DNA of 9,466 nucleotides, taken from NCBI GenBank assembly GCA_051009475.1, contig JBPCWO010000158.1:1-9466 (forward strand). The letters are read 5' to 3'. This document shows, one piece after another, positions 1-6,448 of the stretch; position 1 is the stretch's first letter, and each line of letters opens with the position of its first letter. The notes below the pieces were generated by a model, which was not told the origin of the DNA, made no database searches, and saw only the letters and a list, made by a program, of their open reading frames with translations. Origin of the DNA: CAXMNX01 sp051009475 (GTDB lineage: Bacteria > Pseudomonadota > Alphaproteobacteria > Rhodobacterales > Rhodobacteraceae). The position numbers and the translations under genes are program-made.

Positions 1-41
1 TGCGCGATGCGCACAAACTTTGCAAAACAGGGAGATGCGTC

Positions 42-650
42 ATGTCCGACACCGTATCGTTCACTCAAATGAAGGACGGAACCAGGGAAGACTACGAGCT
101 TTTGGCAAAGCACGAAGAAGCTTACCAGGCCATGACTGCCGATCGTATTCTTGACGAGCTTAGACGTCAGGGTGAGGCGACTATCGAAGGCTACAAAATT
201 ACACGGCTCGAACACGGTTTGCAGACTGCGACACGAGCCGAGGCTGAAGGCGCAGATATCGATTGGATTGTCGGGGCTCTTTTGCATGACATCGGCGACG
301 GTCTTGCTCCGCAAAATCACGACCGCTTTTCTGCGGAAGTCATCCGCCCATTTGTTCGATGGGAAGTAGCCTGGGTTGTCGAACACCACGGAATATTTCA
401 GATGATCTACTTTGCGCACCACTATGGCTGGGACGAGAACGCACGCGACAGGTTCAAAGAGCATCCCTGCTTTGACGTCTGCTCTGAATTTTGTGAACGC
501 TGGGATCAGTCATCTTTTGATCCCGACTATTCCACGAAGTCGCTTGATCACTTCGAGCCGATGATCCGCGAAGTGTTTGCCCGCAAAGCCTACGATCCCG
601 CGGTGGTGCGCGATGGTGAGGTGACCGGCTTGCCCCCAATCGCCGCCTAG
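42..650 (+). CDS. HD-domain protein, PhnZ/TmpB-like diiron oxygenase candidate
   Basis: The 202-residue protein carries an HD-type metal site. Visible ligands are H58 (RLEHGLQ), H82-D83 (LLHDIGD), H93 (QNHDRF), H115/H116 (VVEHHGIF) and D155 (RWDQSS). The spacing and the LEH...LLHDIG...H...H...WDQ pattern match PhnZ and TmpB, mixed-valent diiron enzymes that oxidatively cleave 1-hydroxyalkylphosphonates to release phosphate. The N-terminus (MSDTVSFT, then an acidic, Tyr-containing stretch) also looks like TmpB as I remember it. No signal peptide or membrane segment is seen, so it is probably cytoplasmic. The ATG at 42 follows a GGGAG at 30-34, a good ribosome binding site. The frame stays open to the left edge, so a longer start outside the window cannot be fully excluded. 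The partner hydroxylase (TmpA/PhnY type) would have to lie outside the window. A plain HD phosphohydrolase is the alternative. HD family is certain; phosphonate substrate is inference. Confidence 0.75.
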   Translation: MSDTVSFTQMKDGTREDYELLAKHEEAYQAMTADRILDELRRQGEATIEGYKITRLEHGLQTATRAEAEGADIDWIVGALLHDIGDGLAPQNHDRFSAEVIRPFVRWEVAWVVEHHGIFQMIYFAHHYGWDENARDRFKEHPCFDVCSEFCERWDQSSFDPDYSTKSLDHFEPMIREVFARKAYDPAVVRDGEVTGLPPIAA

Positions 651-656
651 TTGTTG

Positions 657-671
657 TTAACCCATTGTTAA
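657..671. promoter_or_regulatory. CtrA-type binding box TTAA-N7-TTAA
   Basis: TTAACCCATTGTTAA is a perfect match to the full CtrA consensus (TTAA, seven bases, TTAA). CtrA is the cell-cycle and motility response regulator of alphaproteobacteria. The box lies 7 bases after the HD gene and 77 bases before the idi start, in the only gap ahead of idi. The match is seen directly; binding and regulation are inferred. AT-rich half sites occur by chance, but two at exact spacing in an intergenic region are less likely to. Confidence 0.5.
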
Positions 672-673
672 TA

Positions 674-697
674 AAATGTTTCGCGCGCGAAACATTT
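674..697. promoter_or_regulatory. Perfect 24-bp palindrome, probable operator ahead of idi
   Basis: The 24 bases are their own reverse complement: AAATGTTTCG, CGCG, CGAAACATTT. The inner part contains TGT (677-679), twelve bases, ACA (692-694). This is the TGT-N12-ACA form recognised by PpsR/CrtJ regulators of photosynthesis and isoprenoid genes, and also by other dimeric repressors. It has no T-tract after it and no real loop, so it is not a terminator. It begins two bases after the CtrA-type box and ends 50 bases before the idi start codon. Which protein binds is not known. Confidence 0.55.
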
Positions 698-747
698 CGC
701 CGCTAAGTGATTGAATTTTCGTTCCGTGCGCCAGTAGGAGTTCAAGA

Positions 748-1269
748 TTGGCCGATCTCATTCCAGCTTGGATCGACGGCGAGCTTAAGCCCGCTGAGAA
801 GATGGACGTTCACCTTCAAGGGCTTCGTCACAAGGCAGTCAGCGTCTTTCTTCTGGATGGGAACCGGGTGCTGCTGCAAAAACGGGCGGCATCGAAATAT
901 CATACGCCCGGTTTGTGGTCGAACACGTGCTGCACTCATCCAAATTGGGACGAGCCGCCGGACGATTGTGCGCTACGCCGGCTCGACGAAGAATTAGGCA
1001 TCACGGGCGTTCCGCTGAACTTCCGCCATCAGGCCGAATATCGCGCCGACGTAGGTGGCGGCATGACTGAACACGAACTTGTGGATATTTTTGTTGGCTC
1101 GGTTACGTCGGCCATCAGAATTACCCCAAACCCAGCGGAAGTATCAGAGGTTGAATGGTCCGACCTAAATGATCTGACAAAAGAAACAGAAAACGATCCA
1201 GGCAAATTTACACCCTGGCTCGGAATCTATCTTCGACAACACAGCAAAAAGATATTCGCGGGAAACTAA
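748..1269 (+). CDS. idi: Isopentenyl-diphosphate delta-isomerase, type 1 (Nudix)
   Basis: This 173-residue protein interconverts IPP and DMAPP, the C5 units of isoprenoids (quinones, carotenoids, bactoprenol, and bacteriochlorophyll tail where present). By alignment in mind with E. coli Idi: metal ligands H22, H28 and H64; catalytic cysteine C62 in WSNTCCTHP; Nudix-helix glutamate E82 (RRLDEELGI); catalytic and metal residues E108 and E110 in TEHELVDIF. Length fits the bacterial type 1 enzyme (about 180). It starts at TTG 748, because an AGGAG at 736-740 lies seven bases upstream and MADLIPAWID is the natural N-terminus. It stands alone between an operator-rich gap and a tRNA gene on the other strand. 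In Rhodobacter relatives idi lies with photosynthesis genes; none are visible here. Confidence 0.93.
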   Translation: MADLIPAWIDGELKPAEKMDVHLQGLRHKAVSVFLLDGNRVLLQKRAASKYHTPGLWSNTCCTHPNWDEPPDDCALRRLDEELGITGVPLNFRHQAEYRADVGGGMTEHELVDIFVGSVTSAIRITPNPAEVSEVEWSDLNDLTKETENDPGKFTPWLGIYLRQHSKKIFAGN

Positions 1270-1318
1270 GCAAGTTCACCGCAACAAACATCAATAGGGA
1301 AAGTAAAGCGATGAAGGC

Positions 1319-1393
1319 TGGTGCTGCTGGGGAGGATTGAACTCCCGACCTCACCCTTACCAAGGGTGCGCTCTACCACTGAGCTACAGCAGC
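1319..1393 (-). tRNA. tRNA-Thr(GGT)
   Basis: Read on the minus strand, the 75-base gene folds into a full cloverleaf: acceptor GCTGCTG/CAGCAGC, D-stem GCTC/GAGC with loop AGTGGTA, anticodon stem CACCC/GGGTG with loop TTGGTAA (anticodon GGT), variable region AGGTC, T-stem CTCCC/GGGAG reversed correctly with loop TTCAATC. The discriminator is A and CCA is encoded (1319-1321). All stems pair perfectly. It reads threonine codons ACC and ACU. It faces idi and is opposite to all the protein genes here. Confidence 0.96.
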
Positions 1394-1407
1394 CTGGAAC
1401 GACGCGC

Positions 1408-1436
1408 GAAATATCGGCAATCGGCAAATCACGCAA
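1408..1436 (-). promoter_or_regulatory. Likely promoter of tRNA-Thr
   Basis: On the minus strand a -35-like TTGCGT (1431-1436) and a -10-like TATTTC (1408-1413) are separated by exactly 17 bases. The -10 lies 14 bases before the tRNA 5' end, which leaves a short leader. The spacer contains a tandem seven-base repeat, ATCGGCA on the plus strand (1413-1419 and 1420-1426). Only spacing and partial consensus support the call. Confidence 0.4.
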
Positions 1437-1506
1437 GCGCAATCTAGACGGTATTTCTTGCCTGCGATAGAGATGCCCTATGCGCAGAAAACCGACAGAA
1501 GCTTCA

Positions 1507-1668
1507 ATGTCACCCGCAAAGGAAGCGCGGGAACAGCGGTTGAAATCCGCGCTAAAGGCAAATCTCCAGCGGCGAAAAGCGCAGGCACGGGCACGGGCAC
1601 GAGATCAGTCTGAAGAAGGAAGTACAAGCACTGGTCCGGCGGGTAGCGAAAGTAAGGCAGGCAAATAA
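1507..1668 (+). CDS. Small basic protein preceding murA, function unknown
   Basis: A 53-residue protein (MSPAKEAREQRLKSALKANL...) with a lysine- and arginine-rich predicted helix at about residues 5-33 and a polar, Ser/Gly-rich tail. I recall similar short proteins (an EERLKAALKANLARRKAQARAR-type core) ahead of murA in other Rhodobacterales, which supports a real gene. An in-frame ATG at 1480 would add nine residues. I prefer 1507 because the remembered homologues start close to the helix; neither start has a strong ribosome binding site. The stop codon directly abuts the murA ATG, so the two are probably co-translated. Three tandem GGCACG units (1584-1601) encode the ARARAR stretch. Its size and charge would suit RNA, DNA or ribosome contact, but no function can be assigned. 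Confidence 0.6.
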   Translation: MSPAKEAREQRLKSALKANLQRRKAQARARARDQSEEGSTSTGPAGSESKAGK

Positions 1669-2934
1669 ATGGATTCAATAGTTGTAACAGGCGGAGCAGA
1701 GCTTCGCGGAGAGATTCCGATTGCCGGGGCGAAAAATGCGTGTCTTACGCTGATGCCTGCGACGATCCTGACAGACGAGCCGCTAACGCTGACAAACGCT
1801 CCAAGGCTCAGCGATATTCAAACGATGACGCTTTTGCTGCAGTCGTTAGGAGCCGAGGTTCAGTCCCTGCAAGACGGCAAAGTGCTGACGCTTTCGTCCC
1901 ATGAGATAGACAGCCTTCGAGCCGACTATGACATCGTTCGAAAGATGCGGGCGTCGATCCTGGTCCTTGGGCCCATGCTCGCGAGGTTCGGCAAAGCAGA
2001 AGTTTCACTGCCCGGCGGTTGTGCCATTGGTGCGCGTCCAGTCGATCTTCATCTGAAAGGGCTGGAGGCTTTGGGCGCAGAAATGGACCTGCGCGATGGC
2101 TACGTATTTGCCTCTGCCGCCAATGGCCTGAAGGGAGCGGTTGTTGAATTTCCGTTTGTCTCGGTCGGCGCAACGGAAAATGTCCTGATGGCAGCTACTT
2201 TGGCCAAAGGCACATCCGAAATTCGCAATGCTGCGCGCGAACCCGAGATCGTTGATCTGGCCGACTGCCTGACCGCGATGGGTGCGAAAATCGAAGGTGC
2301 AGGAACCTCAACGATTACAGTCGAAGGAACTGACCGACTTGGCGGTGCGACTCATCCCGTCGTCACTGATAGAATTGAACTAGGTACATATATGCTTGCC
2401 CCCGCTATTTGCGGTGGTGAAGTCGAGTGCCTCGGCGGTCGTATCGAACTCGTCAAAGCGTTCGCAGAGAAACTGGATCAGGCTGGTCTGTCGGTCGAAG
2501 AAACACCAAAGGGCCTAAAGGTTTCTCGTAAAAATGGCCGAGTCGGTGCAGTAGACGTGCAAACAGAGCCATTCCCCGGATTCCCAACCGACTTGCAGGC
2601 GCAAATGATGGCGCTGATGTGTACTGCAGACGGGGTTAGCCATCTTGAAGAAACGATCTTTGAAAACAGGTTCATGCACGCACCCGAACTCTTGCGCATG
2701 GGAGCTGATATCGACGTCCAGGGCGGCACCGCTACTGTTACCGGAGTTGACCAGTTGAAAGGTGCGCCGGTGATGGCAACCGATTTGCGCGCCAGTGTTT
2801 CGCTGATCCTGGCCGGTCTTGCTGCAGAGGGCGAAACCGTCGTCAGCCGCGTTTATCATTTGGATCGGGGCTATGAACACGTCGAAGATAAGCTGGGTGC
2901 CGTTGGCGCGAAGATAGAGAGAGTGAGCGGCTGA
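1669..2934 (+). CDS. murA: UDP-N-acetylglucosamine 1-carboxyvinyltransferase MurA
   Basis: MurA transfers enolpyruvate from PEP to UDP-GlcNAc, the first committed step of peptidoglycan synthesis, in the cytoplasm. The 421-residue product matches the usual length (E. coli 419). Key residues are present: K22-N23 (AGAKNA), catalytic C118 in LPGGCAIGARPVDLH (E. coli C115, the residue alkylated by fosfomycin), D308 in FPGFPTDLQAQ (E. coli D305), R373 (TDLRAS) and R400 in HLDRGYEHVEDKL (E. coli R397). The catalytic loop has Cys, not the Asp of naturally fosfomycin-resistant MurA. The start abuts the stop of the small basic protein; an AAGG at 1654-1657 is a rather distant ribosome binding site. The stop overlaps the DUF2948 start by one base (TGATG). 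Confidence 0.97.
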   Translation: MDSIVVTGGAELRGEIPIAGAKNACLTLMPATILTDEPLTLTNAPRLSDIQTMTLLLQSLGAEVQSLQDGKVLTLSSHEIDSLRADYDIVRKMRASILVLGPMLARFGKAEVSLPGGCAIGARPVDLHLKGLEALGAEMDLRDGYVFASAANGLKGAVVEFPFVSVGATENVLMAATLAKGTSEIRNAAREPEIVDLADCLTAMGAKIEGAGTSTITVEGTDRLGGATHPVVTDRIELGTYMLAPAICGGEVECLGGRIELVKAFAEKLDQAGLSVEETPKGLKVSRKNGRVGAVDVQTEPFPGFPTDLQAQMMALMCTADGVSHLEETIFENRFMHAPELLRMGADIDVQGGTATVTGVDQLKGAPVMATDLRASVSLILAGLAAEGETVVSRVYHLDRGYEHVEDKLGAVGAKIERVSG

Positions 2935-3413
2935 TGGCTGATGATGCCCGCTTTGAAGACGGCGGTGAGCACCCACTAAGACTGAAGGCCCTAGATGCAG
3001 ATGACTTGAATGTCATTGCAACTTTGGTGCAGGACTCTGTGTTCCCGGCCAGCGAAATGCAGTGGGACTGGCGCAGCCGGCGTTTCGCGCTGTTGGTGAA
3101 CCGCTTCCGGTGGGAAGACAAAGCCGCTGCCGAGAAACGCAGCGGCGATTTTGAGCGAGTGCAGTCGGTCCTGGCGTTTGAAGATGTGCAATCCGTGGCC
3201 AGTCAAGGCATAGAGCCTGGCGATTCTGACACCGTGCTTTCGCTTTTGACCCTTGAGTTCGCGCCCGGTGAAGACGGAACAGGATCGCTTCTTCTGACCC
3301 TCGCGGGCGATGGAGCGATCCGGGTTGCTGTAGAAGCACTGGAGGTCACATTGAAGGACGTGACCCGGCCATACGTGGCGCCGTCGGGTATGGCCCCCGG
3401 CCACCCGGAATGA
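2934..3413 (+). CDS. DUF2948 family protein
   Basis: A 159-residue protein recognised by its place after murA and by its form (LRLKALDADDLNVIATLVQD, then a WDWRSRRFALLVNRFRWED core) as the DUF2948 family of alphaproteobacteria. After an acidic N-terminus it has alternating strands, with a glycine-rich turn near GEDGTGSLLLTLAGDGAIRV (about residues 111-130) and a conserved-looking end LKDVTRPY. No signal peptide, membrane helix or catalytic motif is visible. The start shares one base with the murA stop and the stop overlaps the next start in ATGA, so translation is likely coupled on both sides. Function is unknown; the constant link to murA and hisD suggests shared expression only. Confidence 0.85.
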   Translation: MADDARFEDGGEHPLRLKALDADDLNVIATLVQDSVFPASEMQWDWRSRRFALLVNRFRWEDKAAAEKRSGDFERVQSVLAFEDVQSVASQGIEPGDSDTVLSLLTLEFAPGEDGTGSLLLTLAGDGAIRVAVEALEVTLKDVTRPYVAPSGMAPGHPE

Positions 3414-3901
3414 TTGTCCGACGGCTTGGATCGGAAGATCTGGAGATATTTCGTGATCTCCGACTCACATCACTAAAGACGGATCCGGACAGTTTTGCCT
3501 CGGACCATGATGTCTGGGCGGCCTATTCTGATCCAAAATGGTTATCGTATCTTGAAGGTGAGCAAGTATTTGGTGCGTTTGTAGATGGCGTACCGGCTGG
3601 TCTTATTGGGTTGATTCCAAATACAAAATCACGGCTAAGGCATCGCAATGAAATTGCGATGGTATACGTTGCGGCTGAGTTTCGCGGAACCGGCGTCGCT
3701 AATTCTATGTTGGAACACGTTATCCAGTTTTCGCGTGCCGTCGGGATTCTTCAAATTGAACTTTCGGTAAACGCTACGAACGCTCGGGCCGTAGATCTCT
3801 ACGCGCGTCACGGGTTCAGGACATACGGGCGATTACCGCAGGCATTTCGGACGGGCGACGGGTTTTGCGACGATCTATTAATGGTCTTGCAGCTGAATTA
3901 A
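3410..3901 (+). CDS. GNAT family N-acetyltransferase
   Basis: The 163-residue protein has the GNAT fold order: N-terminal MIVRRLGSEDLEIFRDLRL helix, strand EIAMVYVAAEFRGTGVA containing the acetyl-CoA pyrophosphate loop (RGTGVA, near residue 93), then SVNATNARAVDLYARHGFRTYG, the typical NxxAxxLYxxxGF motif, and a final strand DDLLMVLQL. It would acetylate an amine on a small molecule or protein; the acceptor cannot be told. Its ATG overlaps the DUF2948 stop (ATGA). Two sampled 60-base stretches (3421-3480, 3541-3600) count about 47-48% GC, while one in maf (6781-6840) counts about 62%. This hints at a later insertion into the murA-hisD block. Confidence 0.9.
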   Translation: MIVRRLGSEDLEIFRDLRLTSLKTDPDSFASDHDVWAAYSDPKWLSYLEGEQVFGAFVDGVPAGLIGLIPNTKSRLRHRNEIAMVYVAAEFRGTGVANSMLEHVIQFSRAVGILQIELSVNATNARAVDLYARHGFRTYGRLPQAFRTGDGFCDDLLMVLQLN

Positions 3902-3995
3902 CCCGCAATAGGCGATGCAAGAAAACGAGTGTGCCTTCCACGCTTGAGCCTGACCATGCACCCGACTATGTCGTTTGCGTCAAAGGACTATTGCA

Positions 3996-5306
3996 ATGCC
4001 GCAGTTTTTCGCCACGACGGACGATGATTTTGAGGATCGCTTTGCTGCACTTCTGAGTGCAAAGCGAGAGGATGCGTCAGATGTTGATGATGCAGTGGTA
4101 GGTATCATCGCCGATGTGCGCGCGCGCGGCGACGTGGCACTGATCGAATTGACGACCAAGTTCGACGGACTAGACCTGACGCCTGAAACGATGGCGTTCA
4201 CGCCAGACGAAATTCAGGCAGCTATATCAAACGTGGATCAAGACGAGCGAAACGCTTTGGAGCTCGCCGCAATTCGCATCCGCGACTACCACGCCCGACA
4301 GATGCCCGAGGACACCAGCTGGACCGATTCCAGCGGCGCAACGCTGGGCTGGCGTTGGGGGCCTGTAAGCTCTGCCGGACTATATGTTCCGGGTGGGCTG
4401 GCATCCTATCCTTCATCAGTTTTGATGAATGCGATCCCGGCCAAGGTCGCCGGTGTTCAGAGCCTGGTAATGACCACGCCGACGCCGGAAGGTGCTGTTA
4501 ATCCACTGGTATTGTTGGCTGCAGATTTATCCGGAATTACAACGGTTTATCGCCTTGGTGGTGCACAAGCTATAGCGGCGCTGGCCTACGGCACAGAAAC
4601 GATCCGCGCGGTTGACAAGATCACCGGGCCTGGCAACGCCTATGTTGCCGCGGCCAAGCGGAGGGTTTTCGGCAAGGTCGGGGTCGATATGATCGCTGGC
4701 CCGTCAGAGATCCTCGTGATTGCAGATGTGGACAACGATCCTGACTGGATCGCGCTGGACTTGCTTAGTCAGGCGGAACACGACGAAGCCGCACAAGCAA
4801 TCCTGATCACAACCGATGCGGTTTTTGGGCAAGCGGTTGCTGCGGCGGTCGAGATGCGACTTGAAACACTGCAACGGCGCAGCATAGCGGGAGCGAGCTG
4901 GCGAGACCACGGCGCAGTGATCACAGTGCAAAATTTGGGCGAGGCCGCAGGTCTTGCCGACGATATTGCGCCAGAGCATCTGGAACTTTGCGTAGGCAAT
5001 CCTGAACCGCTTGCGGCAAGTATCAGTCACGCTGGCGCGATGTTCCTGGGCAAGTGGACGCCGGAAGCGATAGGCGACTATGTCGGTGGGCCGAACCACG
5101 TTCTGCCAACAGCACGATCGGCCCGGTTTTCGTCCGGATTGTCGGTGATGGACTTCCTCAAACGTACGACCATCGCCAGCATGCCGCCCGGAGCTTTAAG
5201 GACGATTGGTCCTGCAGCCGAGACTTTGGCGAAATCAGAAGGTCTCGAGGCGCATGGACTTAGTGTGCGGGCGCGGCTTGACCAGCTGAACGAAGATGCC
5301 GAATGA
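3996..5306 (+). CDS. hisD: Histidinol dehydrogenase
   Basis: HisD performs the last two NAD-dependent oxidations of histidine synthesis, from L-histidinol to L-histidine, with a zinc ion. Start at ATG 3996 is chosen because AAAGGA (3982-3987) lies eight bases upstream; an in-frame TTG at 3975 would add seven unneeded residues. The 436-residue product shows the zinc ligands Q259 and H262 (LLSQAEHDEA), D361 (IGDYVGGPNH) and H420 (EAHGLSVRAR), and the catalytic pair E327-H328 (DIAPEHLEL). The NAD-binding region GPGNAYVAAAKR is also present. No other his genes are near, as usual in this group. The 94-base gap before it (3902-3995) shows no clear promoter. The stop overlaps UPF0262 (ATGA). Confidence 0.97.
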   Translation: MPQFFATTDDDFEDRFAALLSAKREDASDVDDAVVGIIADVRARGDVALIELTTKFDGLDLTPETMAFTPDEIQAAISNVDQDERNALELAAIRIRDYHARQMPEDTSWTDSSGATLGWRWGPVSSAGLYVPGGLASYPSSVLMNAIPAKVAGVQSLVMTTPTPEGAVNPLVLLAADLSGITTVYRLGGAQAIAALAYGTETIRAVDKITGPGNAYVAAAKRRVFGKVGVDMIAGPSEILVIADVDNDPDWIALDLLSQAEHDEAAQAILITTDAVFGQAVAAAVEMRLETLQRRSIAGASWRDHGAVITVQNLGEAAGLADDIAPEHLELCVGNPEPLAASISHAGAMFLGKWTPEAIGDYVGGPNHVLPTARSARFSSGLSVMDFLKRTTIASMPPGALRTIGPAAETLAKSEGLEAHGLSVRARLDQLNEDAE

Positions 5307-5782
5307 GCAGACTCGTCCATATCGAGATAGACGATAGTGCGCTACCGCCGCCCACGCCCGAGATTGAGCAGGAGCGTCGCGTCGCGGTTTTTGACCTTCT
5401 GGAAGACAACAGTTTTGCTATTCCGGATCGCGACGGGCGCGATGTGGCTGCTGGCCCGTATCGATTATTGTTAGCGATCCGAGACCGTCGGCTGGTATTT
5501 GATGTTCAAACCGAAAAAGAGGATCCTGCTGCAGAGTTTCACCTTTCGCTCGGGCCGTTTCGGCAAGTGGTGAAGGACTATTTCCAGATATGCGAAAGCT
5601 ATTTCGATGCTGTCAAGAAGCTGCCGCCAAGCCAGATAGAGGCCATCGACATGGCGCGGCGGGGTATACACAACGAAGGCGCGCGAGTGCTGCAGGTAAG
5701 GCTGGACGGTAAGGCCGACCTCGATATTGATACTGCACGACGGCTTTTCACGCTGATTTGCGTTCTACATTTCGGGGGCTGA
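5303..5782 (+). CDS. UPF0262 family protein
   Basis: A 159-residue protein with the UPF0262 signature order known from alphaproteobacteria: LVHIEIDDS start, QERRVAVFDLLEDNSF (about residues 23-38), GPYRLLLAIRDRRLVFDV, FHLSLGPFRQVVKDYFQICESY (residues about 79-100), IEAIDMARRGIHNEGA and the end RRLFTLICVLHFGG. No cofactor or catalytic motif is obvious; it looks cytoplasmic. The start lies in an ATGA overlap with the hisD stop and the phosphatase begins three bases after its stop. Function is unknown. The steady link to hisD and the phosphatase is the only clue. Confidence 0.9.
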   Translation: MSRLVHIEIDDSALPPPTPEIEQERRVAVFDLLEDNSFAIPDRDGRDVAAGPYRLLLAIRDRRLVFDVQTEKEDPAAEFHLSLGPFRQVVKDYFQICESYFDAVKKLPPSQIEAIDMARRGIHNEGARVLQVRLDGKADLDIDTARRLFTLICVLHFGG

Positions 5783-5785
5783 GAA

Positions 5786-6247
5786 TTGGTTGATCTGCCA
5801 CAATCCGTTCTCTTCTGCTGTGACCACAACGCAGTGCGATCGCCCATGGCCGAGGCCATGATGAAAAAATACTATGGCCAAACGGCCTATGTGCAGTCGG
5901 CTGGTGTCTTCAACGATTTGGAAATCGATGGTTTCTCGATCGCTGTATGTGACGAACTGGGAATTGAATTGTCGCGCCATCGTTCCCGGTCGTTCGATGA
6001 AATGCAGGATTGGGGCGACGACCTGTCGGGGTTCGACCTGGTCGTTGCATTGTCGCCCGCCTCGCAACGCCGCGCGCTTGAATTGACGCGATACTACCAT
6101 CTGGATGTCGAATACTGGCCGATCCTTGACCCCACGGGGCTTGGAGAAACCCGAGAAGACAAGTTGGCAAGTTATCGGCAGTCTAGGGATCAGATTCGCG
6201 CACGCCTGCTTGCGCGGTTCGGTGAACCGACGGAAACGGATGCCTAA
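5786..6247 (+). CDS. Low-molecular-weight protein tyrosine phosphatase-like protein
   Basis: The 153-residue protein begins with the phosphatase P-loop: C12-D-H-N-A-V-R18-S19 (CX5R), followed by PMAEAMMKKYYG as in LMW-PTP and arsenate reductase (ArsC) relatives. A C-terminal general-acid aspartate is plausible at D115 (ILDPTG). The usual second cysteine next to the P-loop arginine is valine (V17), but a cysteine lies just before the nucleophile (C11), so any redox protection would have to use a different pair. Start is TTG 5786, three bases after the UPF0262 stop; there is only a weak G-rich ribosome binding site, so coupling to the upstream gene is likely. Substrate is unknown: phosphotyrosine or phosphoarginine proteins are possible, and arsenate reductase is less likely without ars genes. 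Confidence 0.85.
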   Translation: MVDLPQSVLFCCDHNAVRSPMAEAMMKKYYGQTAYVQSAGVFNDLEIDGFSIAVCDELGIELSRHRSRSFDEMQDWGDDLSGFDLVVALSPASQRRALELTRYYHLDVEYWPILDPTGLGETREDKLASYRQSRDQIRARLLARFGEPTETDA

Positions 6248-6366
6248 TTGCGTTCACGGGCATCACAACGTTATGCATCCTTGAAGTTATGGCCAAACGA
6301 TTGGAATCACGGGATTTCAAGTTCGTGTCCAAGTGATCGCGATTCCGTCAATACTCAGATGATCTT

Positions 6367-6375
6367 TGATATACT
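6367..6375 (+). promoter_or_regulatory. Extended -10 promoter element for infA
   Basis: TGATATACT fits an extended -10 (TGn followed by TATACT, one base off TATAAT). No good -35 is seen at 16-19 bases upstream, as often in extended -10 promoters. Transcription would start near 6382 and give a leader of about 67 bases before the infA ATG. It sits in the only long gap between the phosphatase and infA, which is where a separate promoter would be expected. Confidence 0.45.
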
Positions 6376-6412
6376 GCTTGAATCTTCGTGCTATCCACCG
6401 CATGTAAACCAC

Positions 6413-6431
6413 GCTCGGCACAAGGCTGAGC
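6413..6431 (+). promoter_or_regulatory. Leader hairpin in front of infA
   Basis: GCTCGGC (6413-6419) pairs with GCTGAGC (6425-6431) through seven base pairs including one G-U, around the loop ACAAG. It ends seven bases before the AGGAG ribosome binding site (6439-6443). No T-tract follows, so it is not a terminator. It could affect mRNA stability or initiation; this is inference. The rest of the 6248-6448 gap shows no gene I can support. Confidence 0.4.
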
Positions 6432-6448
6432 CCAATATAGGAGAGACC

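Noticed and set aside
1..72. End of an upstream gene in frame 1, stop at 70-72
   Set aside because: The piece is too short to recognise and would overlap the HD gene by about 30 bases; nothing supports it.
674..697. Palindrome as a transcription terminator of the HD gene
   Set aside because: No T-tract follows and the centre has no free loop; an operator fits better.
1584..1601. GGCACG triple repeat as a regulatory or CRISPR-like repeat
   Set aside because: It lies inside the small basic protein frame, is only 18 bases and has no spacers; it simply codes Ala-Arg repeats.
2515..2976. Long minus-strand frame of 153 codons opposite murA
   Set aside because: It is a shadow of murA with no ribosome binding site or recognisable domain.
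3975..3995. Alternative TTG start of hisD
   Set aside because: The ATG at 3996 has AAAGGA eight bases upstream and gives HisD residue numbering equal to E. coli at Q259 and H262.
6248..6448. In-frame TTG extension of infA giving 139 residues
   Set aside because: IF-1 is 72 residues, the ATG at 6449 has a strong ribosome binding site, and the extension carries the likely promoter and a leader hairpin.
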